Both the position numbers and the translations under genes were made by a program. Below the pieces are notes generated by a model. That model searched no databases, had not been told where the DNA came from, and saw only the letters and a program-made list of their open reading frames with translations. Below are positions 9,724 to 17,715 of a stretch of 64,000 nt of DNA, piece after piece. Position 1 is the stretch's first letter; each line of letters opens with the position of its first letter. Location of the stretch: the NCBI GenBank assembly GCA_016281495.1, contig JAEEIU010000049.1, positions 21,744 through 85,743 of the forward strand. Reading direction: 5' to 3'. The stretch comes from Treponema sp. Its GTDB lineage: Bacteria; Spirochaetota; Spirochaetia; Treponematales; Treponemataceae.

Positions 9724-10578
9724 CTATGCTTTACCCTTCATCTTCCACCATCGGACAACGGCGATGCCTATGATGATGATGTAGCCGGCTATGCTCAGGG
9801 GGACGGGGATTTCGTCAAAGAAAATCATTGCCCACAAGGCGGCGAAAATAACCTGGGTGTAATCGAATACGGAAATGTCCTTTGCGGGTGCGAATTTGTA
9901 GGCGTTGGTAATTCCAAACTGTCCCAAGGTAGCAGAAACTCCAGCGGCCATCAGAATCAACAATTGGGTCCATGTCATTGGCTCAAACTGAATGATAAAG
10001 AAAGGCAAAGTGAGCAGGCACGAGAAACTGGAAAAATAAAAGACGATGACCGTTGACTTTACGTTTTTCCTGCCCAAAAGGCGGACGCAGGCATAGGCGG
10101 TTCCAGCTCCAAAACCACCGTACAGGCCGATGAGGGAAGGAACCAGTGTAAAGCTTTGTGTGGGCCGGATGATCAGCAGGGCACCGATGAATGCAATCAC
10201 TGTCGAAATTATGTCAAATGCCTTGGGCTTTTCCTTTAGCAGCGGAATGGAAACAAGTATTGCAAAAAAGGGTGAAAGCTTGTTCAGCATGTTGGAATCC
10301 GCAAGCCCGATCCTGTCGATGGCATAAAAGTTTGCGATAAGGGCGGTTGAACCCAAAAAACAGCGGAAGAACATGGGCCACCCCGCACCCTTTGGAACTG
10401 CAATGGAAGTTTTATTTCCAATCAAAACAAATACCGCCACAATTAACGCCACAAAATTACGGAAGAACGCCTTTTCCATTGTGGGAAGGTCTCCAGCAAG
10501 CCGAACAAAAAAACTCATCAGTGAAAAGCCAATTGCCGCAAGAATTATGCAGATGATTCCCTTTGTGTGTCCGCTCAT
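9724..10578 (-). CDS. EamA/DMT-superfamily membrane transporter
   Basis: The 284-aa product has about ten hydrophobic segments arranged as two similar five-helix halves, as in EamA (drug/metabolite transporter) proteins. The first half contains FFRNF and later a PFFAILVSIPLLKEKPK loop; the second half repeats this as FAALWAMIFFDEIPVP. The start at 10578 follows AGGAGGAAG. It lies 21 nt after the TtcA-like gene on the same strand and is probably cotranscribed with it. The substrate cannot be read from the sequence; family members export amino acids or other metabolites. Confidence 0.85.
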   Translation of the reverse strand: MSGHTKGIICIILAAIGFSLMSFFVRLAGDLPTMEKAFFRNFVALIVAVFVLIGNKTSIAVPKGAGWPMFFRCFLGSTALIANFYAIDRIGLADSNMLNKLSPFFAILVSIPLLKEKPKAFDIISTVIAFIGALLIIRPTQSFTLVPSLIGLYGGFGAGTAYACVRLLGRKNVKSTVIVFYFSSFSCLLTLPFFIIQFEPMTWTQLLILMAAGVSATLGQFGITNAYKFAPAKDISVFDYTQVIFAALWAMIFFDEIPVPLSIAGYIIIIGIAVVRWWKMKGKA

Positions 10579-10599
10579 TTTCTTCCTCCTGATGATTTT

Positions 10600-11310
10600 T
10601 TACGGCAGGTATTCCGTGTTGATGTTCCGGAGTGACTCAAACACCTTTTCCTTTGCGCGTCGGTCTCCGTTGGTCAGGGCCTGAAGTCTTGCCCGTGCGT
10701 CCTTTCTTCCTGAATTGTCCTGATACATGCATGTGCAGGTCGTGCTGATGTAGCCTGCATCGGATGCGTGTTCCTTTATCGTTTCCACGTCGGCATAACA
10801 CAACGGACGGATTATCGTAAGCGGATATTTTTTGTAATTGAGTCTTGGCGGCATGGTAAAGAGTTTTGCCTTAAAGAGCATGTTCATCAAGAGCGTTTCC
10901 AGGATGTCGTCCAGATGATGTCCCAGTGCAATTTTATTGTAGCCGTTTTTGAGCGCGTAGGAAATCAGTTCGTTGCGCCTTTGGGTTGAACACCAGTAGC
11001 AGTTCATCTTGTGCCCTTCCTTGATGCGGTTCTGGACATCAACAAAATAATTCACGGCTTCCACATTCCAGCTCTTGAACTGTTCCCTTAACCTTGGGCT
11101 CATCGTACATCCTTCAAAATCCGTCTCGATGTGAATTGCGGTAAATGAAAAGTCTTCGTCCTTTCGTTTAACACGGTTTGCAAAATATTCAACAAGGGCT
11201 GTGGAATCTTTTCCGCCGGATGCCCCGATTAAAATTCTGTCTCCCTTTTCAATCAGTTTGTAATCATACACCGCCTTATCGATAAGACTGAATAACTTTG
11301 GCTGTCCCAT
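10600..11310 (-). CDS. ttcA: TtcA-family tRNA 2-thiolation ATPase
   Basis: The 236-aa protein carries the PP-loop SGGKDS at residues 31-36, the paired cysteines CYWC at 104-107, GHHLDDILETL in the middle, and a third cysteine in TTCTCMYQDN near residue 195. These are the adenylation and Fe-S/thiolation features of TtcA, which makes 2-thiocytidine at tRNA position 32. It is shorter than the E. coli enzyme (311 aa), so the exact tRNA target is uncertain; related TtcA/TtuA proteins thiolate other positions. No Shine-Dalgarno precedes the ATG; TATACT lies 7 nt upstream. The EamA gene follows. Confidence 0.82.
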   Translation of the reverse strand: MGQPKLFSLIDKAVYDYKLIEKGDRILIGASGGKDSTALVEYFANRVKRKDEDFSFTAIHIETDFEGCTMSPRLREQFKSWNVEAVNYFVDVQNRIKEGHKMNCYWCSTQRRNELISYALKNGYNKIALGHHLDDILETLLMNMLFKAKLFTMPPRLNYKKYPLTIIRPLCYADVETIKEHASDAGYISTTCTCMYQDNSGRKDARARLQALTNGDRRAKEKVFESLRNINTEYLP

Positions 11311-11317
11311 GGGTGAA

Positions 11318-11348
11318 AGTATAGCACAATTATGTGTTTTTGTGTTAA
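11318..11348 (-). promoter_or_regulatory. candidate leaderless promoter of ttcA
   Basis: TATACT (11323-11318) ends 7 nt before the ATG, which puts the start point at the start codon. The -35 is weak: AACACA at 17 bp or TTAACA at 19 bp. Confidence 0.4.
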
Positions 11349-11368
11349 GAATATCGGATCATCAGCAT

Positions 11369-11788
11369 TCAATCATTTATTAAATCCAAGAATTCCTCGG
11401 GACTAACAACAGGAATAGATGATCTTTCAAAATCTTTTTTATTTCGCGTGATTATGTAATCCACCCCAGCTATTATTGCAGATTCATTTTGCATTGAATC
11501 TTCAAAATCATCAAAAGAATTATTACTTGCAGCTTTCTTAACACTACCATCGGTTTCTGAAACAACAAATAGTACATTATGAAGCTTAAGAATTGTTTCT
11601 TTGCAGTACTCAGGTGATGCATCTGTCCTTTCGCTTAACATATAGAAAACATCAACAAGCGAGTGAGGAGTAACACAACCATCAATCTTAAACAGGCACA
11701 TATCGAATATTTTCTTTGCTTTGTCATAGAATGGTTGTCGTTTTAAAAGATAATCAAGTAAAATATTGGTATCAAGAAAGACTTTCAT
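11369..11788 (-). CDS. PIN-domain toxin (VapC-like)
   Basis: The 139-aa product begins MKVFLDTNILLDYLL, with the first PIN acidic residue in LDTN. It continues to acidic residues in DDFEDSMQNESA and ends with YIITRNKKDF. These are the metal-binding aspartates of PIN endoribonucleases. I place the start at 11788 because GGAGA lies just upstream; a longer reading frame exists but lacks a site. Its start overlaps the antitoxin gene by 17 nt, the usual antitoxin-first translational coupling. VapC-type toxins cut tRNA or rRNA; the target here is unknown. Confidence 0.85.
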   Translation of the reverse strand: MKVFLDTNILLDYLLKRQPFYDKAKKIFDMCLFKIDGCVTPHSLVDVFYMLSERTDASPEYCKETILKLHNVLFVVSETDGSVKKAASNNSFDDFEDSMQNESAIIAGVDYIITRNKKDFERSSIPVVSPEEFLDLIND

Positions 11789-12044
11789 ACTTTCTCCAGA
11801 GTGCTTCAACTCTTTCCTTTCTGCCATCAAGACTGTTCTCTAATTTAGGATTAAAAATCATTTTATCAAGCTCCGCAAGTGACTTTGCTGCCAAAACACG
11901 TTCTTCTGGAGTTTTTGAGTTTTGAAGAGAGTTTTTTTCCTTTGGCATTGACTCTATAAACTTGATAACACTTAAAGTCTGTTCATCATCTAAATTATCA
12001 AGATAACTAATTACTTTCTGTTTGAGAGCCATCGCTGACATCAT
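11772..12044 (-). CDS. antitoxin paired with the PIN toxin
   Basis: The 90-aa protein (MMSAMALKQKVISYLDNLD...) has a helical N-terminal half with LDDEQTLSVIKFIESM and a basic, aromatic C-terminus (GRKERVEALWRKY) of the kind that wraps a PIN toxin. GGAGGT lies just before the tandem ATGs. It overlaps the toxin gene, which supports a toxin-antitoxin operon. A related orphan antitoxin with similar upstream DNA lies at 15332-15568. DNA binding and autorepression are inferred from the family. Confidence 0.78.
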   Translation of the reverse strand: MMSAMALKQKVISYLDNLDDEQTLSVIKFIESMPKEKNSLQNSKTPEERVLAAKSLAELDKMIFNPKLENSLDGRKERVEALWRKYESLS

Positions 12045-12070
12045 CTACCTCCAGTTTTAAGGCTATCATC

Positions 12071-12099
12071 ATTATACCCTATTTCCCGACATTGGGGAA
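12071..12099 (-). promoter_or_regulatory. toxin-antitoxin promoter with dyad operator
   Basis: A consensus TATAAT lies on the minus strand at 12076-12071. Immediately upstream is the imperfect dyad TTCCCGACATTGGGGAA (12083-12099), which covers the -35 to spacer region and is a likely antitoxin operator. A diverged copy of this stretch precedes the orphan antitoxin near 15598-15627. Confidence 0.5.
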
Positions 12100-12119
12100 G
12101 ATTATTAAAACAGGACAAG

Positions 12120-12458
12120 TTACGGTCTTATTTTGTCCAAGGCCCTGTTGAGGATTCTTCGGATGTCGTCTACTACTTCTTCTGTGATTTGATTTTTGAT
12201 TTTTTCGGTTTCTGGAGTTTTCTCTATTGCAACAGGTGTTGTATCTTGTGGAATAAAAAGCTGATAGACTTCCACTCCTAATGCCTCGGCTATTTTTATA
12301 AGATTCTCTGTCCTTGGAAACCTGCGTTTTCCCTCAACATTATTTATATTCTGTGCTGAAACACCAATTTTCTCGGCAAGCGTTTCCTGTGTGTATCTTC
12401 CCTTTCTATAGAGTTTAATATTCTGTGATAATGTTTCCAAAAGTTCCTTTTCTGTCAT
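12120..12458 (-). CDS. XRE-family helix-turn-helix regulator
   Basis: The 112-aa protein starts at ATG 12458, preceded by GGAAGTGAAG; an upstream in-frame ATG has no support. Residues about 8-65 form an XRE helix-turn-helix: RYTQETLAEKIGVSAQNINN followed by VEGKRRFPRTENLIKIAEALGV. The C-terminal third is acidic then helical (KIKNQITEEVVDDIRRIL) and could dimerise or sense a partner. It is transcribed divergently from the BspA-like lipoprotein gene. The 147-bp gap holds two matching dyads and two divergent promoters, so it probably represses itself and the neighbour. Confidence 0.88.
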   Translation of the reverse strand: MTEKELLETLSQNIKLYRKGRYTQETLAEKIGVSAQNINNVEGKRRFPRTENLIKIAEALGVEVYQLFIPQDTTPVAIEKTPETEKIKNQITEEVVDDIRRILNRALDKIRP

Positions 12459-12464
12459 GTCTTC

Positions 12465-12481
12465 ACTTCCATTCTGGTAGT
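12465..12481. promoter_or_regulatory. operator 1 of the XRE regulator
   Basis: ACTTCCATTCTGGTAGT is a 17-bp dyad matching ACTnCCAn5TGGnAGT when both strands are compared. It overlaps the minus-strand -10 (AATACT, 12484-12479) and the ribosome binding region of the XRE gene. Confidence 0.6.
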
Positions 12482-12529
12482 ATTTCCATAAAAATAACAC
12501 TTGCAAATTGGACTAATTAGCTTTATACT
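12479..12529. promoter_or_regulatory. divergent promoters sharing one palindromic -35
   Basis: TTGCAA (12501-12506) is its own reverse complement. To the right, 17 bp lead to TATACT (12524-12529) for the lipoprotein gene. To the left, 16 bp lead to AATACT (12484-12479) for the XRE gene. Each -10 is overlapped by one operator. Confidence 0.6.
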
Positions 12530-12543
12530 TCCATATTGGGAGT
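12527..12543. promoter_or_regulatory. operator 2 of the XRE regulator
   Basis: ACTTCCATATTGGGAGT is a 17-bp dyad nearly identical to operator 1. The two centres are 62 bp apart, about six helical turns. It overlaps the -10 of the lipoprotein promoter. Confidence 0.6.
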
Positions 12544-12605
12544 ATTCTCAATAATACTTCATTTTGTAGAAAGAACAGATTCATCAAAACCACGAGGAGG
12601 TTCGT

Positions 12606-14351
12606 ATGAAAAATCAGTTAAAAACCTATTTATTTGTATTGTTTGTCATTTTTTCCATGACATTCACTTTTTTCGCATGTAAGGCAGAGGTTGAGGAACC
12701 TGAGCCAATACCGGAGCCGACATATTACACTGTAACTTATGTCTCTGAGCATGGAACTGCACCTGAAGCCATCTCTGTCCTGAAAAACACAGTGCTCACG
12801 GAAGGACAGTTAGCGGCACTTTCTGATGGAACCTTGGTGTTCAAGGGCTGGTATGACGGAGATGTAAAGGCGGTTGCAGGTACGTATCAGGTAACCCGAA
12901 ATGTAACGCTTACAGCTCATTGGGCCGCTACAGCGACAGTTTCGTATCAAAGTGTCTTTGGCACGGTGCCGGAAAGCTTTGATGTTGAGCTGAACCAGAC
13001 TCTGACAGCAGAAAACCTTGCCGACATTACCTGCAGCCCCTACACTTTCCAGGGCTGGTTCTATTCAAAGGACGAGAACAATAACGGAACAGGAACTCAG
13101 GCGCAGGCTGATGACCCTATAACAGCAGATACACAACTCTATGCAAGATGGCAGACGGCAACCGTTACATTCACAACACAATACGGCTCCGTTCCTTCCA
13201 TAACAAGATATACAGGTGAAATAATTGAATACTCAGAAATCCCGTCCCTTTCCAATACTGGTTATACATTCGGTGGATGGTTCAATGGCACCACACAGCT
13301 AACCACAAATTACACGGTAATGAGCAATGTAACGTTTACTGCCAGATGGACTGCTAATACCTACACCATAACATTCAAGGCAAACGGTGGTGCTGGGGCC
13401 GATTATACTCAGACTGTAACTTATGGAACGACAACAAAACTTAATGCCAACGCATTCTCATATCCTGGTTATGCACTTTTACAATGGAATGAAGAGGCAG
13501 ACGGAAGCGGAACAAGCTATTCAGATGAAGCTGATTTTGTCGTACAGGCAACTGATATCACACTTTATGCACAGTGGGATCCAATTGCAGATAACACTAC
13601 GATTATAGATATGATTAGAGCCTCTACAGAAACTAGAACGATAGCAGCAAAGGGAGAATTCAGCAACACGTTGATGGCTGAATTAAAACAAGTACTTCAC
13701 GAAGAGAATTATAATGTTACATTAGATTTTTCTCATGTCACAGGATTGACAAGTTTAGAGAAATACGCCTTTGAATATTGCTGGATAGATGAAATTATTT
13801 TACCAGAAACTATAACAGCTATACCTTCATCTGCCTTTCTTGGAGGCCGACTCAAGAAAATTAGAATACCTGAGAGTGTGACATCAATAGGTAGCTATGC
13901 CTTTTGTGATTGTTCATACCTTACAAGTATAACTATACCTGACAGTGTAACAAGTATAGGTCCAATTGCATTTCAGAACTGCAAAAATCTCAAAAGTATT
14001 ATCATACCAGACAGCATAACAACTATACCAGACCAGGCTTTTTTTCAGTGTGAAAACCTTGAAACTGTAACTATACCGAACAGCGTAACAACTATAGGAA
14101 AATATGCTTTTGAAAATTGCAAAAAACTCCGAAGTATTACCATACCAGAAAGCGTAGTATTTTTCGGGAATGATTGTTTTGAGGACTCCCCTATCACACA
14201 AATGGTTTTTGCTGACACAGAGAGCAAATGGTATTCTAAAATAAATGGTAATACCTATATCGGGAAAATGAACAACCCAAGCAAAAATGGAACTTTAATA
14301 AAGGAATATACTGATGGCTACAGTGTATTCAGCGAAAAGTACTCGCAATAA
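12606..14351 (+). CDS. lipoprotein with InlB-type B repeats and BspA-like leucine-rich repeats
   Basis: The 581-aa protein has a signal peptide ending FFACK, a relaxed spirochaetal lipobox. Four beta-grasp InlB/Listeria-Bacteroides repeats follow (about residues 38-330), each ending in GW(Y/F)...LxAxW or similar, for example FGGWFNG...FTARW. Residues about 375-560 form BspA-like leucine-rich repeats (LRR_5) with the motif IPxSVTSIGxxAFxxCxxL repeated about six times. Such proteins are cell-surface adhesins in treponemes and Tannerella. The start follows GAGGAGG. The promoter is overlapped by an operator of the divergent XRE gene, so expression may be switched. The RipA-like gene follows after 68 nt. 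Confidence 0.85.
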   Translation: MKNQLKTYLFVLFVIFSMTFTFFACKAEVEEPEPIPEPTYYTVTYVSEHGTAPEAISVLKNTVLTEGQLAALSDGTLVFKGWYDGDVKAVAGTYQVTRNVTLTAHWAATATVSYQSVFGTVPESFDVELNQTLTAENLADITCSPYTFQGWFYSKDENNNGTGTQAQADDPITADTQLYARWQTATVTFTTQYGSVPSITRYTGEIIEYSEIPSLSNTGYTFGGWFNGTTQLTTNYTVMSNVTFTARWTANTYTITFKANGGAGADYTQTVTYGTTTKLNANAFSYPGYALLQWNEEADGSGTSYSDEADFVVQATDITLYAQWDPIADNTTIIDMIRASTETRTIAAKGEFSNTLMAELKQVLHEENYNVTLDFSHVTGLTSLEKYAFEYCWIDEIILPETITAIPSSAFLGGRLKKIRIPESVTSIGSYAFCDCSYLTSITIPDSVTSIGPIAFQNCKNLKSIIIPDSITTIPDQAFFQCENLETVTIPNSVTTIGKYAFENCKKLRSITIPESVVFFGNDCFEDSPITQMVFADTESKWYSKINGNTYIGKMNNPSKNGTLIKEYTDGYSVFSEKYSQ

Positions 14352-14419
14352 GTATCCAGTACACAAAATATATTTGGAGAGAGTTTAATCAGAATTTATA
14401 ATACAAAGAGGAATTGACT

Positions 14420-15205
14420 ATGGAAATATTCAATGACGATGAATACTATGATAAGATTTTTGGTAAAACAGAGGATGAACTGAAAGCCAACTTAAAACAG
14501 AATAGCAATAATGCTGCCGATATAATAAAAAGAGCCTCTGACAGAGCAACAGATATAAGAAAATTTGAGACAAATTTATTTTGGGAACGCGGCAAATACT
14601 ATTGGGCTTTTATACTTGCAGCATTTACTGCACATTTTTATTTATTGAATATTGTTCTTAAAAACGGTGAAAATGGACTATCATTGAAAACATTTATGGA
14701 CCTTCCAGTTTTGGCACTGTTTAGTCTTGCCATAACAGCATTTGTATGTTTTTTCTTTTGCTTTACGTGGACTCTCATGAATAAAGGCTCAAAATTTTGG
14801 CAGAAAAACTGGGAGCAACATGTAAATAAAATGGAAAAACTTGAGAATTCAAGACTCTTTTCAACTTATCTCAATCCAAACGACAAAGACTATAAAAAGT
14901 GCCCTTTAAAATTTTCGGCTTATGATTATTCTGTTTCAAAACTCGTTTTGTCAACCTCTATATTGCTAATGGTTATAAGTTTTGGAATGTTTATTTTCTA
15001 TATCTTTTTAACAATGATAAGATTGTTTTCCCTGATTGTAATTTTTTCCACTAATAAAATTCTATTGATTGTGATTACAATTATTTCTTGCCTTATAGTA
15101 GTTATTATAACATATTCTATTTTTAGGTGTATTACGAAACATATTAGCGGAAACCATGATTTAAATAATGTAGAGCAAAAAAAATGGTATCAAGCCGATG
15201 TATAA
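14420..15205 (+). CDS. RipA-family octameric membrane protein
   Basis: The 261-aa protein starts at ATG 14420 after AGAGG. A charged N-terminus leads to IRKFETNLFWERGKYYWAF, then a pair of membrane helices (about residues 58-80 and 92-118), and then GSKFWQKNWEQHVNKME. This core closely matches what I recall of the RipA family first studied in Francisella. An additional C-terminal region has two or three more hydrophobic helices (about residues 170-235), longer than the typical family member. It probably shares a transcript with the BspA-like lipoprotein. Its function is unknown; the family has been linked to stress and host adaptation. Confidence 0.62.
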   Translation: MEIFNDDEYYDKIFGKTEDELKANLKQNSNNAADIIKRASDRATDIRKFETNLFWERGKYYWAFILAAFTAHFYLLNIVLKNGENGLSLKTFMDLPVLALFSLAITAFVCFFFCFTWTLMNKGSKFWQKNWEQHVNKMEKLENSRLFSTYLNPNDKDYKKCPLKFSAYDYSVSKLVLSTSILLMVISFGMFIFYIFLTMIRLFSLIVIFSTNKILLIVITIISCLIVVIITYSIFRCITKHISGNHDLNNVEQKKWYQADV

Positions 15206-15262
15206 TAAAAGATACTTAAGAAAGTGGTAGAATCCACTAACAGTTTTATTTCACACAGACAA

Positions 15263-15305
15263 AACACATGGCTCATTGTAATATGGAATCAAAGAGTCAT
15301 GTGTT
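15263..15305. other. long inverted repeat downstream of the orphan antitoxin
   Basis: AACACATG-g-CTC pairs with GAG-t-CATGTGTT around a 19-nt loop. It lies 3' of both convergent genes and could act as a weak bidirectional terminator. A smaller hairpin, AGTGG-tagaat-CCACT, lies near 15222-15237. No toxin gene remains in this gap. Confidence 0.45.
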
Positions 15306-15331
15306 AAGAATGCCAGGCCATCAGCTTTTGC

Positions 15332-15568
15332 CTATAAAATTAAAAGCTTAACAATTTCTTCGTTCTCTTCGTCAAAATCCTGTGGATAAGTGAATTTCCC
15401 CTTGGCTATTCCAAACTGGCGTTTCTTGGTTACTGCTTTGGATGAATAATCCTGTTCTTTTTGGTTCCGCTTTATCAGCCTTGCAAGGTATTCCATAACA
15501 GAAAGCTGTTCTGCAAAAGAGAGAAGTTCAAGTTGATTTTCGAAATTCTGTAATTCCATCACTGACAT
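15332..15568 (-). CDS. orphan antitoxin-like protein (DUF2281-type C-terminus)
   Basis: The 78-aa protein starts at 15568 after GGAGG. An N-terminal helix (MSVMELQNFENQLELLSFAE) resembles that of the antitoxin at 11772-12044. The C-terminus KRQFGIAKGKFTYPQDFDEE matches the tail seen in DUF2281-type antitoxins (FGxAKGxF...PxDFDE). No toxin reading frame follows: the next 126 bp hold only inverted repeats. The start-codon region and about 55 bp upstream align with the other antitoxin, so this looks like a paralogue that lost its toxin, or a lone regulator. Confidence 0.65.
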   Translation of the reverse strand: MSVMELQNFENQLELLSFAEQLSVMEYLARLIKRNQKEQDYSSKAVTKKRQFGIAKGKFTYPQDFDEENEEIVKLLIL

Positions 15569-15630
15569 TGCCTGCCTCCAATTCTAAAGATATCATTATT
15601 AAACCTTATTTCCCTCCCTTGTGGAAGAAC
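15569..15630 (-). repeat. diverged copy of the antitoxin promoter region
   Basis: Aligning 15574-15628 with 12048-12102 gives about 43 of 55 matching positions by hand count, covering the ribosome site, the -10 region (TTTAAT here, TATAAT there) and the TTCC...GGAA dyad. Both copies point the same way and flank the 3.3-kb XRE/lipoprotein/RipA segment. Confidence 0.5.
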
Positions 15631-15658
15631 ATCGTAATTCTTTGGGGAAGCAAAAAAC

Positions 15659-17026
15659 TCACCTAATCGTCTTTAGAATCTCTTCGTAGTTCGGCAAACT
15701 CCATTTTGTATAAGATCTTTTTTTCTTTTTGTAGAGCTTGATTAAGTAGCCATTAATCTCCTTGTCATTTAGTGAAACCAAATACTTATATAATGGAAGA
15801 GATACATAAGGATTAGTTTCTGTTTCCAATCTGGTTTTCATAGCATCTATAATCCTTTCATCATCTTTTTGAATGCATCCAATATTATTCATGTAGATTT
15901 CAAATGTTGTAACTAAATCCTTTTTTATTCCCCTTATAAAAGAATCTGTAAGTTCAACATTATTTTCATACAGGGTTTTAATCATATAATCCAAAGAATC
16001 TGTATTCATAAAATATTTATTTGAATTTTCTAATGCTTTCTTTATGTTTTCCAATGCAAAGTCTTTATCTGCTTTAATAAAATAATCAATTATATTTATA
16101 TCAACAAAATTATATTGCAGCCAAAGGGTTCTAAGATAATCATCATAATAACCGTCTGAAAAATTTTTTATGGCATCAAAGATAAATTCTAGATGATACT
16201 TCTGAATATTCTTATTTACTTTATCTGAAAAAGCCATGTCGAAAATTTCTTTGCTGAAATCATCATGGTAATCTGCAACCAACTTGTAAAAATAACTCCA
16301 TTCATTAGAGTAATGGGTTTTCGGCAATATGGAAATCATGTATTCCCGCAAAAAAGGTTTATATGAATCATCGATTGAATATTCACAGGCTTGAAAATAC
16401 AAGGCTTTGTCTTTGTCCTTTAATGTTTCAATTAAAGGTATATCTTCTTTTTTCCCATATTTTGCAAGAGAGAAAATTGCCGTTGCGTTTCCTTTTGCCG
16501 CCCAAATTCTAGTGGCTTCATATAATTCATCTGATTTTTCATCGCTCTGCAATATGCTTTCAACAAAATAAAGGTTTGACTGTTTCTTTACCAACTCAAG
16601 CTCGATTTTCTTTTGTTCTATCTGGTTCAATTTTTTACTAAACAATCTATAAAAAATAAAATCTCCGGCATAGGATATTTCTCCAATGTCGTAATACATA
16701 AAGCAAAGTCTTTCATAGTCATTTATTTCGTTTAACAAGATTTCATACCAATTGGCCTTTATATCTTTATCCGCAATAAAATAGGCAACATAACATTTCA
16801 CGACTGGACTTTTGTCGCTCAGCAAATCAATCAACTCATCGTCATTGCAAAGGTTTACCAGTTCCTGAGCCGATTTATATAATTCGGATTCCTCAGCTGC
16901 AAAACCAATCATTTTATACTCAAAGCAATTTGACTCTCGTAATTTTTCCAACAGGCTTTCTTTTGATTGCGCAAAAAGACTTACGTAAAAGAAAATCAAA
17001 AAAAATAAAACAATTCTTTTTCTCAT
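15659..17026 (-). CDS. exported helical-repeat protein (HEAT-like), function unknown
   Basis: I place the start at 17026 (MRKRIVLFFLIFFYVSLFAQ), which has GGAGG ten bases upstream and gives a clean signal peptide cut after FAQ; product 455 aa. The mature protein is almost entirely helical, rich in Lys, Glu and Tyr, with segments such as LLSDKSPVVKCYVAYFIADK and ARIWAAKGNATAIFSLAKYG that resemble HEAT/armadillo-type repeats. No catalytic motif is visible. A periplasmic scaffold is plausible but not shown. The NUDIX gene lies 57 nt upstream on the same strand. Confidence 0.6.
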   Translation of the reverse strand: MRKRIVLFFLIFFYVSLFAQSKESLLEKLRESNCFEYKMIGFAAEESELYKSAQELVNLCNDDELIDLLSDKSPVVKCYVAYFIADKDIKANWYEILLNEINDYERLCFMYYDIGEISYAGDFIFYRLFSKKLNQIEQKKIELELVKKQSNLYFVESILQSDEKSDELYEATRIWAAKGNATAIFSLAKYGKKEDIPLIETLKDKDKALYFQACEYSIDDSYKPFLREYMISILPKTHYSNEWSYFYKLVADYHDDFSKEIFDMAFSDKVNKNIQKYHLEFIFDAIKNFSDGYYDDYLRTLWLQYNFVDINIIDYFIKADKDFALENIKKALENSNKYFMNTDSLDYMIKTLYENNVELTDSFIRGIKKDLVTTFEIYMNNIGCIQKDDERIIDAMKTRLETETNPYVSLPLYKYLVSLNDKEINGYLIKLYKKKKRSYTKWSLPNYEEILKTIR

Positions 17027-17083
17027 AATTATCCGGCCTCCACACATCATATTTGTGCTGATCCAAAAATTCTGCATCTACCC

Positions 17084-17617
17084 TTACCTGTCATCGGTGA
17101 TAATGTGGATGATTCCTTTTCCCTCAAGGATTTCCTTCATGCGGTAACGGAGGAAGTCGGGCTTTATGTTTGTGCCTGCAAGTTCATCCAGTGGAATCCA
17201 GCAGATTGATTCCTTTGCGTTGTCCCATCCGCGGGTGTTGCAAGTAACATCCTTTTTGCCTCGGCTTTTCATCAGGAAATAGAATTCTATGACGTGGCAG
17301 CTCAGCTTGTCATAACCCAGTGCCTTTTCGTTAAAGAAGTTCTCGCAGATTACGGCAAGACGGTCAATCTCGTAATCAACACCGGTTTCTTCCTTTACTT
17401 CGCGGACCACACAGTCTTCGGCCTTTTCGTTCATGTGCACGCCACCGCCAATGCTGTAATAGTAATGTGAGGTTTCGCTCTTTACAACAAGAAATGAATT
17501 GTCTTCGATTATGATTGCACCTGTCCTGTAGCGGAACCAGTTGTCGTTAAAGGAAAAACAGCAGTCAGGGTATCCAACGCGGATATCGTCATTTTTGTTC
17601 TCTTTATCTTCGCTCAT
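17084..17617 (-). CDS. NUDIX hydrolase
   Basis: The 177-aa protein contains a full Nudix box from GGGVHMNEKAEDCVVREVKEE through TGV (about residues 57-79), so metal-dependent hydrolysis of a nucleoside-diphosphate-linked substrate is expected. The flanks IEFYFLMKSRG and ICWIPLDEL fit the core fold. The substrate cannot be told. There is no Shine-Dalgarno: TATAAT ends 6 nt before the ATG, implying a leaderless message. The promoter shares a palindromic -35 with the divergent ABC operon. Confidence 0.9.
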   Translation of the reverse strand: MSEDKENKNDDIRVGYPDCCFSFNDNWFRYRTGAIIIEDNSFLVVKSETSHYYYSIGGGVHMNEKAEDCVVREVKEETGVDYEIDRLAVICENFFNEKALGYDKLSCHVIEFYFLMKSRGKKDVTCNTRGWDNAKESICWIPLDELAGTNIKPDFLRYRMKEILEGKGIIHIITDDR

Positions 17618-17623
17618 AAATTC

Positions 17624-17653
17624 ATTATATCATTTTCAGAAAAAACTTGACAA
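17624..17653 (-). promoter_or_regulatory. leaderless promoter of the NUDIX gene
   Basis: TTGTCA (17653-17648), 18 bp, TATAAT (17629-17624), then 6 nt to ATG 17617. The -35 lies inside CTTGACAAG (17646-17654), which also supplies TTGACA to the plus strand. Confidence 0.6.
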
Positions 17654-17694
17654 GACGGAATAAATGTTATATTGTGTATATACAATATACACAA
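17647..17694 (+). promoter_or_regulatory. ABC/GntR operon promoter with perfect 9-5-9 operator
   Basis: TTGACA (17647-17652) is followed by a -10 in TTATATTGT (17667-17675; TATATT or TATTGT). The perfect dyad TTGTGTATA-N5-TATACACAA (17672-17694) overlaps the -10 and the start point. It is the natural target for the GntR protein encoded at the operon end. Confidence 0.7.
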
Positions 17695-17715
17695 TACAGT
17701 TTCAGGAGATGCCAG

